DNA of 36,766 nucleotides from Nitrospirota bacterium (lineage in GTDB: Bacteria; Nitrospirota; Thermodesulfovibrionia; Thermodesulfovibrionales; Dissulfurispiraceae): the NCBI GenBank assembly GCA_015233655.1, contig JADFXI010000016.1, forward strand, positions 1-36,766. Reading direction: 5' to 3'. Under the pieces are notes generated by a model. That model was not told the DNA's origin, made no database searches, and saw nothing but the letters and a program-made list of their open reading frames with translations. How positions within the stretch are numbered: position 1 is the stretch's first letter; the number at the start of each line of letters is the position of its first letter. Below are positions 17,143-25,803 of this stretch, in pieces. Made by a program: the position numbers and the translations under genes.

Positions 17143-19869
17143 ATGGAAGAAAGCATTAATACAAATGCGCAGGCACTGTTGAAAGATAGCGCCACAGAAG
17201 CGCCGCAATGCGTACAGGGTGCTTCAGGCATAGATGCAGACCAGACAAAAGTGCAGCTTAAGAGGCTGTCTGTTATATATGAACTCACAAGGGCTACCAT
17301 TTCAGCCGATAATTTTAATGAGTTATTGGAGAAGATTTCAGAAGAGACCGCGAAACTCTTTAATGCAAATGGCTGCATAATCCGGCTGAAAGAAGACGGT
17401 CTGCTGAAGATCAAGGCCCATTATGGTTTCCCTCCGGAAATGAAGGAGCTATTGACAGTCCGCTTAGGAGAAGGTTTCATTGGGAAAGCCGCTGAAGAGG
17501 GAAGAACAATTTTCGCGCAAAGTCCTGAAGATTTCGGCCCCTTAACCGAACATATTGACATGCAAACAGCCCTTTGCACACCGTTAAAAATCGACAATCA
17601 GGTGATCGGGACGTTCGGACTCTATGACAAGAAACAGGTTGATAAAGACGGGAAAGAGTCTATTGTCCCATTCACATTGGATGACCAGATTACTCTTGAA
17701 GGCTTTTCTTCTATTGCCGCCATCGCCATAGAGAAGTCCATTTTATATGAGAACTCTCTCAGGAAGGAGAAAGAGGCCCTGACAGCAAAACAGCAGGTTG
17801 AGGACTTGTGGAACCACCTTCAGGGTTTTATAGAAAATTCCGCTGATGCGATTGTTACGACAGACCTGGAAGGCATAGTCGCATCGTGGAACATCGGCGC
17901 TGAGAAGATATACGGCTATTCGCACACTGAAGTTATCGGGAAATACATGCCGTTCGTCCCTGATTTCCTCAATGAAGCTGAAAAAACTTACACGGATCGG
18001 GTCGGAAACGGAGAAACCATCAAAGATATCGAGACTGTCAGAAAGACAAAGGACGGCCGGCTCCTCGACGTTAATCTTACGCTTTCACCCATAAAAGACG
18101 CCTCAGGGGCGGTTGCAGGCATAAGCGGCATCGCCCGTGACATAACAGAAAAAAAACATATCGAAAAAGACCTGATAAACAAAAACGCGGTGCTCTCAAA
18201 GCTGCTGATGATAAGCTCCGCCATGCGCGGCACACTCGAGCTGGACAAACTCTTGAGAATGGTCCTGACTGCTGTCACAATGGGCGACGGCCTTGGGTTT
18301 AATCGCGCAATGCTCTTTCTGCTCGACGAGGCGACAAACACATTGAGAGGGGCGATGGGCGTTGGGCCTGCCAGCCATGAAGAGGCATGGGAGATCTGGT
18401 CCCGGCTTACCACAGAGCAGAAAAGCCTTAATTCCATTATGGAAGACATCGAGAAGGGCCCTCTCAGAAAAGATTCGTTTATGGACAGACTTTGCTGCGG
18501 CGTCGAGGTCTCTTTGGGCAGCGACACTATCCTCACAAAAGCGCTTAAAGAAAAACGGGCCTTCAACGTGACTAATGTGCATGCCGAGCCGCTTTCTGAT
18601 CCGATACTTATACAGCAGCTCGGCACTTCTGCATACGCTGTACTGCCCCTTATATCAAGGGACAAGGTAATGGGAGTTTTGTGGGTCGACAATATCTTTA
18701 CAGGCAGGCCCATTTCGGACCTGGACATGGAATTTCTCAAAGGGTTTTCGGACCAAATGGCTTCGGCAGTAGAGAATGCGCGCCTATTCGAGCATGTGGC
18801 GCAGGCGGAGCAGGAGCTTGAAAACATTTTTGAGTCGATATCCGACCTTGTGTATTTCAACAGCAATGATTATACGGTTAAAAAGGTAAACAAAGCGGTC
18901 CTTGCCAGGATAGGCAAGCCGCCTGAAGAGATTATAGGCAAGAAATGTTATGAGATATTCCACGGTACCAGCGTCCCCTGGTCCAAATGCCCTCACCACA
19001 AGACAATTAAAACAGGCAAACCGTTCATAGAGGAACTGGAAGACCCGCATCTGGGAGGGACCTTCCTGGCCTCCAGTTCCCCCATCTTCGATAAAGCAGG
19101 GGTGCTTATGGGTACGGTACATATCGTCAGGGACATTTCTGAACTTAAGAAACTCCGCGAAAAGGTCTCTACAGCTGCCCGAATGGCCGCCCTTGGTGAA
19201 ATGGCGGCAAAAGTGGCCCACGAGATCAGAAACCCGCTGCTGTCCATTGGGGGATTTGCTCGAAGGCTCGAAAAACGGCTTGACAGCGATTTAAAAGAAT
19301 ACGCGAAAATTATTGTCGATGAAGTGAGCCGTCTGGAATGGATCCTCAACGATACTCTTAGCTTCGTCAAAAGCTCGCCTGTCAAGAAGACAGCCTTCGA
19401 CCTTTGCGAGATCATCGAGCAGATTGTCAATCTGCTTGAACCGGCCGTGCTAATCAGAGGCAATATTCTGACCCGGGAAATTACTGACCCGGTGGTTATA
19501 CTCGGAGATAAGGACCGGATCAAAGAAGTTCTTCTCAATCTGCTCACAAATGCGAACGAGGCCACAGACAATGGAAATATCACTATAAGGGCCTTGCGCC
19601 AGACCACGCTTTCGGAACCCGATCTGCTTGGTCAGGCCACGGAGAGGAATGAGGTGCTTGTCGAAATCGAAGACAACGGATGTGGCATAAAGGAGGACAA
19701 TCTCAATAGAATTTTTGATCCTTTTTTCACGACACGTCCGAGCGGGACCGGCCTGGGCCTTTCGATAACCAAAAGGATAATTGAAGAACACGGCGGTAAA
19801 ATCGAGGCTGAAAGCATCTGGGGGACCGGGACCAAATTTAAAATTCACATGCCGTTACAGGAGGGATGA
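17143..19869 (+). CDS. Soluble multi-sensor histidine kinase (GAF-PAS-GAF-PAS-HisKA-HATPase)
   Basis: A 908-residue sensor kinase without clear transmembrane segments. Domains by eye: GAF about 45-205, PAS about 225-345 (ending GISGIARDITEKK), a second GAF about 355-545, a second PAS about 555-665 (TVHIVRDISELKK), HisKA with the phospho-acceptor His693 in VAHEIRNPL, and HATPase_c with NANEATDN, EDNGCGI and TGLGLSI. It is likely a cytosolic sensor of small molecules or redox state. The second PAS carries a Cys pair in the SVPWSKCPHH segment that could bind a metal or act as a redox switch. A CheY-like regulator starts one base after its stop codon and is its presumed partner. Confidence 0.92.
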   Translation: MEESINTNAQALLKDSATEAPQCVQGASGIDADQTKVQLKRLSVIYELTRATISADNFNELLEKISEETAKLFNANGCIIRLKEDGLLKIKAHYGFPPEMKELLTVRLGEGFIGKAAEEGRTIFAQSPEDFGPLTEHIDMQTALCTPLKIDNQVIGTFGLYDKKQVDKDGKESIVPFTLDDQITLEGFSSIAAIAIEKSILYENSLRKEKEALTAKQQVEDLWNHLQGFIENSADAIVTTDLEGIVASWNIGAEKIYGYSHTEVIGKYMPFVPDFLNEAEKTYTDRVGNGETIKDIETVRKTKDGRLLDVNLTLSPIKDASGAVAGISGIARDITEKKHIEKDLINKNAVLSKLLMISSAMRGTLELDKLLRMVLTAVTMGDGLGFNRAMLFLLDEATNTLRGAMGVGPASHEEAWEIWSRLTTEQKSLNSIMEDIEKGPLRKDSFMDRLCCGVEVSLGSDTILTKALKEKRAFNVTNVHAEPLSDPILIQQLGTSAYAVLPLISRDKVMGVLWVDNIFTGRPISDLDMEFLKGFSDQMASAVENARLFEHVAQAEQELENIFESISDLVYFNSNDYTVKKVNKAVLARIGKPPEEIIGKKCYEIFHGTSVPWSKCPHHKTIKTGKPFIEELEDPHLGGTFLASSSPIFDKAGVLMGTVHIVRDISELKKLREKVSTAARMAALGEMAAKVAHEIRNPLLSIGGFARRLEKRLDSDLKEYAKIIVDEVSRLEWILNDTLSFVKSSPVKKTAFDLCEIIEQIVNLLEPAVLIRGNILTREITDPVVILGDKDRIKEVLLNLLTNANEATDNGNITIRALRQTTLSEPDLLGQATERNEVLVEIEDNGCGIKEDNLNRIFDPFFTTRPSGTGLGLSITKRIIEEHGGKIEAESIWGTGTKFKIHMPLQEG

Positions 19870-19870
19870 T

Positions 19871-20227
19871 ATGAAAATACTCGTTGTTGATGATGAAAAG
19901 AACATTCTGAAACTCTACCAGGTTGAGCTTGAAGACGAGGGTTATAACGTAGTCACGGCCAATTCCGGAAGGGAAGGTCTTGAGGTGTTCGAAAGGGAAA
20001 ATCCTGATATCGTAACTCTGGATATTCTAATGCCTGACCTTGATGGCATCCAGGTCCTTAGGTTGATGAAGGAAAAGAGACCCAATGTTCCTATTATCAT
20101 GCTGACCGCTTATGATTACAGGGACGATTTTTCGGTTTGGGTATCTGATGCGTATGTAGTAAAATCATCGGACCTGACCAATCTGAAAGCCACCATCAAG
20201 CAGTTGATTAAGAAGACAACGGCATAA
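19871..20227 (+). CDS. CheY-like single-domain response regulator
   Basis: A 118-residue receiver domain with no output domain. The start at 19871 is chosen because the protein then begins MKILVVDDEKN, the usual receiver start; an in-frame upstream ATG lies inside the kinase gene. Acidic pocket DD at 7-8, phospho-acceptor Asp51 in TLDILMPDLDG, Thr in MLTAYD and Lys in VVKSSD are all present. It follows the GAF/PAS kinase directly, so it is most likely the phosphoryl acceptor in that pathway; the signal must then pass on by protein contact. Confidence 0.9.
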   Translation: MKILVVDDEKNILKLYQVELEDEGYNVVTANSGREGLEVFERENPDIVTLDILMPDLDGIQVLRLMKEKRPNVPIIMLTAYDYRDDFSVWVSDAYVVKSSDLTNLKATIKQLIKKTTA

Positions 20228-20238
20228 CAAGACAAAAA

Positions 20239-20299
20239 GCAAAGGGCAAAAGGCTAAAGGCTGTTTTTTATTTTCAACCCTTAGCCATTCGCCCTTTGC
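20239..20299. repeat. Long interrupted inverted repeat
   Basis: GCAAAGGGC (20239-20247) pairs with GCCCTTTGC (20291-20299), and inside it GGCTAAAGG (20252-20260) pairs with CCCTTAGCC (20278-20286) with one mismatch. The two stem blocks are separated by AAAA and ATTC bulges, and the loop is T-rich. It could be a bidirectional terminator or a REP/MITE-like element. A strong Shine-Dalgarno-like AAAAGGAGGT at 20371-20380 has no start codon at the right distance. Confidence 0.55.
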
Positions 20300-20445
20300 C
20301 TCCTGCCCCTTTTTGAATCCCATTTGTGCTACAATTTTGTTGACCTGAACATATCTCATGGCTGCTTGCAAAAAGGAGGTGAGAATTTCTTTCCAGTAAC
20401 GGGACCGCTGTGATTTTGTACCAACATTAAATAGGGGGACTCTGC

Positions 20446-21957
20446 ATGGAAGAAAAAAGTTTAGATGAAGACAAATTAGCTGAAGGGCAGTGCTCCACGC
20501 CGCAAACATGCGCCGCGGGGAAAAAAGGCATAAGCGAGGACTGGATGTCCTTGTGGATCGGACTTCTTCTTTTTATTTTATCACTGGGAGTTGCTTTCGG
20601 CACAGACCTGTTGGGGTGGGGGATCACAACAGGCGTCTGGACCGACATATCCAAGGCATTGGCTCCCGTCTCGAAGAACTATACTTCAATCGGAGGCATC
20701 GCCTCTCTGGGACTTACCTATCTGTTTCTGCTCGTTCTGATGTCTGCGGGGGCCGTCGCACTAAAAGCAGACATAAAAAAGTTCATAATCGGCTTCACTA
20801 TTGTTTTCTGGATAAGCTATATTTGCTGGATTATCGGCAGTTGGGCAAATATAGCAGTAACGACACCTTCCGATATGAAAAAATTCGGCATCGACTGGTC
20901 TCTCAAGTTGACTCCTGAGGCCGGTTTTATAGTGGCCCTTGCCGCCGGTCTGATCGTAGGCAATTTCCTGCCCGGCCTCGCTTCAACCATAAAGGAAGCG
21001 GTGAGACCGGAATGGTATATCAAGACAGCTATTGTTATCCTTGGAGGGTTTCTCGGCGTTGTCGCTGCTGAAAAACTGGGACTGGCAACCGCTGTAATGT
21101 TCCGAGGACTATGCGCCATTGTCGAGGCCTATTTGATTTACTGGGCCCTGGTATATTTTGTCGCAAGAAAGTATTTCAAATTCAGCAGGGAATGGGCCGC
21201 CCCTCTGGCATCAGGCATATCCATATGCGGAGTGTCTGCAGCCATTGCAACAGGCGGCGCGATCAGAGCGAGGCCGGTGGTCCCGATCATGGTCTCATCC
21301 CTTGTAGTAGTATTTGCCGTTGTCGAACTCATAGTCCTTCCGTTTCTGGCTGAGAATTTCCTGTGGAAAGAACCGATGGTTGCCGGCGCATGGATGGGCC
21401 TCGCGGTAAAAACAGACGGGGCTGCTGTCGCTGCCGGGGCCGTTACCGAGTCGCTTGTCAGGGCCAAGGCGCTGGCGATGGAGGGAGTGAATTACAAGGA
21501 AGGCTGGATAATGGGCGCAGCAGCCACGGTAAAAGTGTTTATCGATATCTTCATCGGCGTATGGGCTTTTGTGCTCGCCATAATCTGGTGCTCCGTCATT
21601 GAGTGCAAACCTGGTGAAAAAGTGCGTGTCAGGGAGATATGGGACAGGTTTCCCAAATTTGTCATCGGATACGTCATTACTTTCCTGGTCATATTATATA
21701 TCGGCCTCACCTCTCCGGCGTTTCTCGGCAAGACAAAGGCGGCTATGGGCGAGGGAAATGTCTTTAGAGGCATATTCTTTACCATGACATTTTTCACCAT
21801 TGGCGTCGTCTCCAACTTTAAAAAACTTTGGGAAGAAGGCATAGGGAAACTGGCTGCAGTCTATCTCTTATGCCTGTTCGGCTTCATAATCTGGATAGGA
21901 CTTTTCATCTCGTGGTTGTTCTTCCACGGCGTGAAACCGCCGGTCATAACCGGGTAA
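20446..21957 (+). CDS. YeiH-family (UPF0324) putative sulfate/anion exporter
   Basis: A 503-residue polytopic membrane protein with about 11-13 hydrophobic segments. The signature stretches FSREWAAPLASGISICGVSAAIATGGAIRARP and the GAWMGLAVKTDGAAVAAGA region are those of the conserved hypothetical 698 / YeiH family, annotated as putative sulfate exporters. It is longer than E. coli YeiH (about 350 residues), matching a long version of the family with an N-terminal Cys-containing hydrophilic tail of about 35 residues. The ATG at 20446 follows a GGGGGA ribosome binding site. A 53-residue membrane protein follows 28 bases later. Transport substrate is unproven. Confidence 0.82.
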   Translation: MEEKSLDEDKLAEGQCSTPQTCAAGKKGISEDWMSLWIGLLLFILSLGVAFGTDLLGWGITTGVWTDISKALAPVSKNYTSIGGIASLGLTYLFLLVLMSAGAVALKADIKKFIIGFTIVFWISYICWIIGSWANIAVTTPSDMKKFGIDWSLKLTPEAGFIVALAAGLIVGNFLPGLASTIKEAVRPEWYIKTAIVILGGFLGVVAAEKLGLATAVMFRGLCAIVEAYLIYWALVYFVARKYFKFSREWAAPLASGISICGVSAAIATGGAIRARPVVPIMVSSLVVVFAVVELIVLPFLAENFLWKEPMVAGAWMGLAVKTDGAAVAAGAVTESLVRAKALAMEGVNYKEGWIMGAAATVKVFIDIFIGVWAFVLAIIWCSVIECKPGEKVRVREIWDRFPKFVIGYVITFLVILYIGLTSPAFLGKTKAAMGEGNVFRGIFFTMTFFTIGVVSNFKKLWEEGIGKLAAVYLLCLFGFIIWIGLFISWLFFHGVKPPVITG

Positions 21958-21985
21958 ACAAAAAGGGCCCGCATAAGGAGATATT

Positions 21986-22147
21986 ATGGCTGAAACACCG
22001 AAATTATCTGACGAGATCAAAAAAATGGAATACGAACCCCTCTTGCCTATTGAGAAAAAACTGATAATCTGGAGCCTGGGCCTAGGAACAGGACTTATTT
22101 TTCTGTTGTACTGGGTAAGTAATACCTTTTTCCCTGGCGGTCATTAG
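21986..22147 (+). CDS. Small single-span membrane protein, 53 residues
   Basis: A short open frame with an AAGGAG ribosome binding site 6 bases ahead of its ATG. It starts 28 bases after the YeiH-family gene and ends 8 bases before a strong terminator, so it is the last gene of that operon. Residues 1-25 are charged and hydrophilic (MAETPKLSDEIKKMEYEP...), and residues 26-45 form one transmembrane helix (IIWSLGLGTGLIFLLYWV). I do not recognise a family. The placement suggests an accessory subunit of the transporter. Confidence 0.7.
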   Translation: MAETPKLSDEIKKMEYEPLLPIEKKLIIWSLGLGTGLIFLLYWVSNTFFPGGH

Positions 22148-22154
22148 CAGCACC

Positions 22155-22186
22155 AGAATAGGGACAGCTTGAGCTGTCCCTATTCT
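22155..22186 (+). terminator. Perfect 15-bp hairpin terminator
   Basis: AGAATAGGGACAGCT (22155-22169), loop TG, then AGCTGTCCCTATTCT (22172-22186) is a perfect palindrome, followed by TTATTCTTTT. It ends the transporter/small-protein operon on the plus strand and overlaps the stop codon of the response regulator on the minus strand. The AATAGGGACAG core also resembles REP-type palindromes. Confidence 0.8.
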
Positions 22187-22575
22187 TTATTCTTTTCCTG
22201 TCTTCGCAAGAGCGCCTTATCAATAGCTTCCACAATAGAGCTTGGAACAAAAGGCTTCTCTATATAATCAAAGGCCCCCAATTTGATGGCTTCAACCGCG
22301 GTATTGATAGTCTGGTAGCCGGTTATCATTATCACCTCGGTATCCGGCCACTCTTCCTTAATCTTTTTCAACACCTGCATTCCGTCTATATCAGGCATTT
22401 TCAGATCGGTCAGGACAATATCTATGCCGCCTGCCGCCATGATATCAAAACCTTCGGACGCGCTTTTTGTGGTCTGTACCTCATATCCCTCCGGGACGAG
22501 GATACGCTGGCAGCTTACCCGGACGATATCTTCGTCATCTATGATCAGCACCCTGCCTTTATTCATGTCTGCCAT
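22180..22575 (-). CDS. CheY-like response regulator
   Basis: A 131-residue single receiver domain. The acidic pair is DD at 13-14, phospho-acceptor Asp57 lies in VLTDLKMPDIDG, Thr is in MITGYQT and Lys in IEKPF. It closely resembles the receiver of the NtrC-type protein at 27488. Its start overlaps the end of the histidine kinase gene (17 bases, or 8 if Met4 is used), so the two are coupled. No output domain is present, so it acts by binding a partner or as a phosphate relay. The stop codon lies within a hairpin. Confidence 0.88.
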   Translation of the reverse strand: MADMNKGRVLIIDDEDIVRVSCQRILVPEGYEVQTTKSASEGFDIMAAGGIDIVLTDLKMPDIDGMQVLKKIKEEWPDTEVIMITGYQTINTAVEAIKLGAFDYIEKPFVPSSIVEAIDKALLRRQEKNKE

Positions 22576-23761
22576 CGTACAGAGGAAGTCTTATAAGAAA
22601 GCTCGTACCTTTTCCCACCTCACTCCTCACAGTAATAGTGCCGTCATGGTCTTGTATAATACCATAACTTACCGCAAGACCCAACCCCGTGCCTTTTCCT
22701 ACCGGCTTGGTGGTAAAAAAAGGCTCAAATATTTTTGGCAAATCTTCCCTGGAAATACCGCAACCTGTGTCACTGAACTCAATTTCAGCCTGTTCTCTGC
22801 CGTCATCCGTGACGTGACGCGTCGAGATTGTAAGCGTGCCCCCTCCTTCCATAGCATCAGCGGCATTCACTATCATATTCATAAAAACCTGCTGCAGCTG
22901 CAGTCCGCCGGCCACCACGAGAGGCAGGGAATCATCCAGCAGGGTCACAATTCGTAATTTGAAAAAATCGGCCTTTCGGCCCAGAACATCCAGGGTGCCC
23001 TTCAAAATGTCATTTATATTGACCGCCGACTTTTCAGTTGATGTCGCCCTCGAGAACCCGAGAAGACCCTTAACAATACTAGAGCACCTGTTGGCCTGCT
23101 CAAGGATGACCTCGACATCCTTCTTCTCCTGGCTGTCAGGGGGAAGTGCTTTTAAAAGAAAGTGTCCGAAGGTTATGACACCTGTAAGCGGGTTGTTGAT
23201 CTCATGCGCCACACCGGCAGCCATGCGCCCCAGCGACGCCAATTTCTCTGACTGTATCAGTTGCGCCTGCGCATTTTTAATCATCTCTGTCTTCTCGTCG
23301 ACCATCTTCTCAAGCTTCGTGCCCCACGCAATAAGTTCGGCCTTGGCCCTTGAAAGCTCTCCTGTCATCATATTAAAAGACTTCGCAAGCTCCCCCATTT
23401 CATCCTTTGTGTTAATAGTGACTTTATATTCGAGGTCTCCGGAAGCGACCCTGTGCATGCCCTCCGCGAGCATGCTGACCGGGGTTGAAACAAGTTTCCA
23501 CAAGATCGAGCACAGGACTACCGATATCACGGCCAGAAATACAAGCACATAAGCCGCAATGGCCCAATTCTGCTGCCGTATTATCCTTTCAAGCTCGGCA
23601 GCGGAAGTCCCGTAAGCCGCAAAGATTTTCATGAACTCCTTTTCCTGGTATGTTGTGATCAAATACCAGAAGACGGAACTGACGACCACCATAAGACTGC
23701 CTATGGTAAGCAGCAACTTTCCGGTAAGGGAATGAAACGTCTTTCGCACCTTAACGCTCAT
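22559..23761 (-). CDS. Membrane sensor histidine kinase (HAMP-HisKA-HATPase)
   Basis: A 400-residue kinase when started at 23761, chosen because [18 protein letters not shown] aligns with the N-terminus of its divergent paralogue; an upstream ATG at 23851 would add 30 residues and overlap that paralogue. Two transmembrane helices (about residues 17-37 and 66-90) flank a short outside loop, followed by HAMP (SGDLEYKV...KSFNMMTGEL), a coiled coil, HisKA with [14 protein letters not shown], and HATPase_c with NAADAMEG, SDTGCGI and [17 protein letters not shown] and TAAGCT with a 17-base gap (23769-23797, minus strand) form a possible promoter, giving a very short leader. Confidence 0.88.
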   Translation of the reverse strand: MSVKVRKTFHSLTGKLLLTIGSLMVVVSSVFWYLITTYQEKEFMKIFAAYGTSAAELERIIRQQNWAIAAYVLVFLAVISVVLCSILWKLVSTPVSMLAEGMHRVASGDLEYKVTINTKDEMGELAKSFNMMTGELSRAKAELIAWGTKLEKMVDEKTEMIKNAQAQLIQSEKLASLGRMAAGVAHEINNPLTGVITFGHFLLKALPPDSQEKKDVEVILEQANRCSSIVKGLLGFSRATSTEKSAVNINDILKGTLDVLGRKADFFKLRIVTLLDDSLPLVVAGGLQLQQVFMNMIVNAADAMEGGGTLTISTRHVTDDGREQAEIEFSDTGCGISREDLPKIFEPFFTTKPVGKGTGLGLAVSYGIIQDHDGTITVRSEVGKGTSFLIRLPLYDGRHE

Positions 23762-23844
23762 GCCGCTTAGCTTAAGCAGACCTACGGCTTCTGTCAAGCC
23801 TTTAGAAGTTGACTGGACACGGGTGACAAGATGTATTATTAGTA

Positions 23845-24990
23845 ATGACAATCCGCGAGTTACTGCGCAAAAAAGCCCACTCTCTTACGGGAAAGCTTTT
23901 ATTTGCCATAGGCAGCATGATGCTGTTTCTGGGCTTCATCTTCGCCTTCAGTTTCATAAGACAATTCCCTGACGTGCCGCTCTGGAAAGTGCTTGTTTAC
24001 GGCGGTCCGTTCGTATTTCTGACATCTTTTGCCCTTTGCATGATTCTTTATAATTTTGTTACCAAACCCCTCGCTTATCTGGTTGAAGGGATGAAACGCC
24101 TCTCATCAGGCGATATGGATTACAGAATCGACCTTAAGGGGCGCGACGAGATAGGCATACTGGCCCGCTCCTTTAACTCCATGTCGGATGAGCTGAAAGA
24201 ATACAAGGAAAAGATGGAAAACTGGACCAAGAGCCTTGAAGATGAAGTGCAGAAGAAGACTTCTGAAATATACAAGGCCCAGGAACACCTTATCAATACC
24301 GAGAAGCTCGCGTCGCTCGGACGCATGGCTGCCGGCGTCGCACACGAGATCAACAGCCCCCTCACCGGCATTGTCACTTTTTCACATCTGATGCTGAAAC
24401 GCACGCCTTCTGAAAACACACAGGACATAGAAGACCTTAACGTTATCATCGACCAGGCCGAACGTTGTTCAAAAATAATAAAGGGCCTGCTCGGCTTCTC
24501 CAGGAAGACATCTTCGGAGAAAAGCTCGATCAATCTTAATACATTACTCGAAAACACTCTGGCAATGGTCAGGCACCAATCCAGGTTCTATAATATTCAA
24601 TTCGATCTCCGGCTGGACAGCGCGATCCCTGAAGTAATCGCAGACCCTAACCAGATTCAGCAGGTCTTCCTGAATCTGCTCATCAATGCCGCAGATGCGA
24701 TGGAAAAGAAGGGCCAAATAACTCTGGCGTCGCGCCGGATCGAAAATAACGGCTCAAGTTTTGTAGAGATCGAAGTTGCGGATAGCGGCCCCGGCATACC
24801 GGAAGAGATCCGCGGCAAAGTATTCGAACCGTTCTTCACAACCAAACCCGTCGGCAAAGGGACAGGACTTGGGCTTGCCGTTAGTTACGGCATTATCAAG
24901 AAACACGAAGGCACTATTTTCGTTAAGGACTCGCCGGGCAGCGGAGCAAGTTTTTGCATCCATCTCCCGGCGCAGAATACCACAGTCTGA
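23845..24990 (+). CDS. Membrane sensor histidine kinase heading the DRTGG/PHP operon
   Basis: A 381-residue paralogue of the divergent kinase: both begin with HSLTGKLL followed by two transmembrane helices (here about residues 16-38 and 49-70). HAMP spans about 72-125 ([24 protein letters not shown]). HisKA has phospho-acceptor His167 in [12 protein letters not shown]. HATPase_c carries [17 protein letters not shown] and [11 protein letters not shown]. The external loop is very short, so the signal is probably sensed in or at the membrane. No ribosome binding site precedes the ATG. It is the first gene of a tight rightward operon that ends with an NtrC-type activator, its likely partner. Confidence 0.9.
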   Translation: MTIRELLRKKAHSLTGKLLFAIGSMMLFLGFIFAFSFIRQFPDVPLWKVLVYGGPFVFLTSFALCMILYNFVTKPLAYLVEGMKRLSSGDMDYRIDLKGRDEIGILARSFNSMSDELKEYKEKMENWTKSLEDEVQKKTSEIYKAQEHLINTEKLASLGRMAAGVAHEINSPLTGIVTFSHLMLKRTPSENTQDIEDLNVIIDQAERCSKIIKGLLGFSRKTSSEKSSINLNTLLENTLAMVRHQSRFYNIQFDLRLDSAIPEVIADPNQIQQVFLNLLINAADAMEKKGQITLASRRIENNGSSFVEIEVADSGPGIPEEIRGKVFEPFFTTKPVGKGTGLGLAVSYGIIKKHEGTIFVKDSPGSGASFCIHLPAQNTTV

Positions 24991-25000
24991 AAAGGGTGAT

Positions 25001-25357
25001 ATGGAACTGTCAAAGATCATTGAGATTGTACACGGAGCGGTCGTAAGCGACGGCGGCGGCATAGATGCAATCGATATAACCTCTGTATGCAGCGCCGATC
25101 TTCTCAGCAACGTACTGCGATACGGTAAAGGAGGCGCTTTACTGGTTACCTGCCTTAACCAGCCCCAGGTCATCAGAAGCGCCGAAATCTCGGACATCCC
25201 TGCTGTCCTGCTCGCACTGGGCGCAATCCCTGAAACAGATATGATCTCGCTGGCCAGGGACAAAAACATTATTCTGCTCACAACGCAACTCCCCATGTAC
25301 ACAACATGCGGCTTGCTCTATACTGCCGGGCTGAGAAGCTGCGTGGAGGAATTATGA
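25001..25357 (+). CDS. Stand-alone DRTGG-domain protein, copy 1
   Basis: A 118-residue soluble protein consisting of one DRTGG-type domain: MELSKIIEIVHGAVVSDG, then VCSADLLSNVLRYGKGGALLVTCLNQPQVIRSAEISDIPAVLL and a terminal TTCGLLYTAGL. DRTGG domains are found in front of CBS or phosphotransacetylase domains and as small proteins in hydrogenase-linked regulatory clusters; their ligand is unknown. The start at 25001 gives the normal N-terminus and lies 10 bases after the kinase. The stop overlaps the next gene as ATGA. Confidence 0.75.
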   Translation: MELSKIIEIVHGAVVSDGGGIDAIDITSVCSADLLSNVLRYGKGGALLVTCLNQPQVIRSAEISDIPAVLLALGAIPETDMISLARDKNIILLTTQLPMYTTCGLLYTAGLRSCVEEL

Positions 25358-25803
25358 CCGAAAACAGCCCTAGTGAAGGGACCTTTCACCTTATGGGCGG
25401 GGAATTCACAAATGCAGGTTCCGCATCGAGCGAACTGAAATCAACTCTCATCAAAGTCGGTGTTGAGAAGAGCATAGTCAGAAGGGTCGCCATAGCGGCC
25501 TTTGAAGCTGAAATGAATGTTATAATCCACGCAGTGGCGGGAACATTGCGCTATGAGATCACCACCGAGGCCGTGACTATTACTGTAACCGATATGGGCC
25601 CAGGCATCGAAAACATCAATCAGGCAATGCAGCCTGGATACTCAACCGCTCCTGACTGGGTCCGGGAAATGGGCTGGGGGGCTGGAATGGGTCTCCCTAA
25701 TATCAGCAAACACTCCGACCTCTTCAAGATCGACTCGGTAGTCGGGGAAGGAACAACACTCGAAATCATTTTCGATCTGAAGGAGAAAAATGCTGACAGT
25801 TAG
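25354..25803 (+). CDS. RsbW/SpoIIAB-like anti-sigma factor ATPase
   Basis: A 149-residue HATPase_c_2 domain protein without a HisKA domain. The N-box AAFEAEMNVIIHA is at about residues 48-60, the G1 box TDMGPGI at about 78-84 and the G2 box GWGAGMGLPNI near 107-117. RsbW-type proteins phosphorylate a Ser in an STAS antagonist and hold sigma factors, but no STAS or PP2C gene is nearby. It is coupled at both ends to DRTGG genes (4-base and 14-base overlaps). The target could be a DRTGG protein or another regulator; that is inference. Confidence 0.82.
   Translation: MTENSPSEGTFHLMGGEFTNAGSASSELKSTLIKVGVEKSIVRRVAIAAFEAEMNVIIHAVAGTLRYEITTEAVTITVTDMGPGIENINQAMQPGYSTAPDWVREMGWGAGMGLPNISKHSDLFKIDSVVGEGTTLEIIFDLKEKNADS

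Noticed and set aside
17988-18866. 292-codon minus-strand open frame inside the sensor kinase
   Set aside because: It is Ser-rich and antisense to the PAS/GAF domains of a convincing kinase, a typical shadow frame.
20359-20370. Sigma-54-like site TGGCTGCTTGCA before the YeiH gene
   Set aside because: The GG to GC spacing is too short for a -24/-12 element.
20371-20380. Strong Shine-Dalgarno-like AAAAGGAGGT
   Set aside because: No ATG, GTG or TTG at a usable distance opens a frame of reasonable length.
23762-23851. 30-residue N-terminal extension of the leftward histidine kinase
   Set aside because: It would overlap the divergent kinase start, and the paralogue aligns from the Met at 23761.
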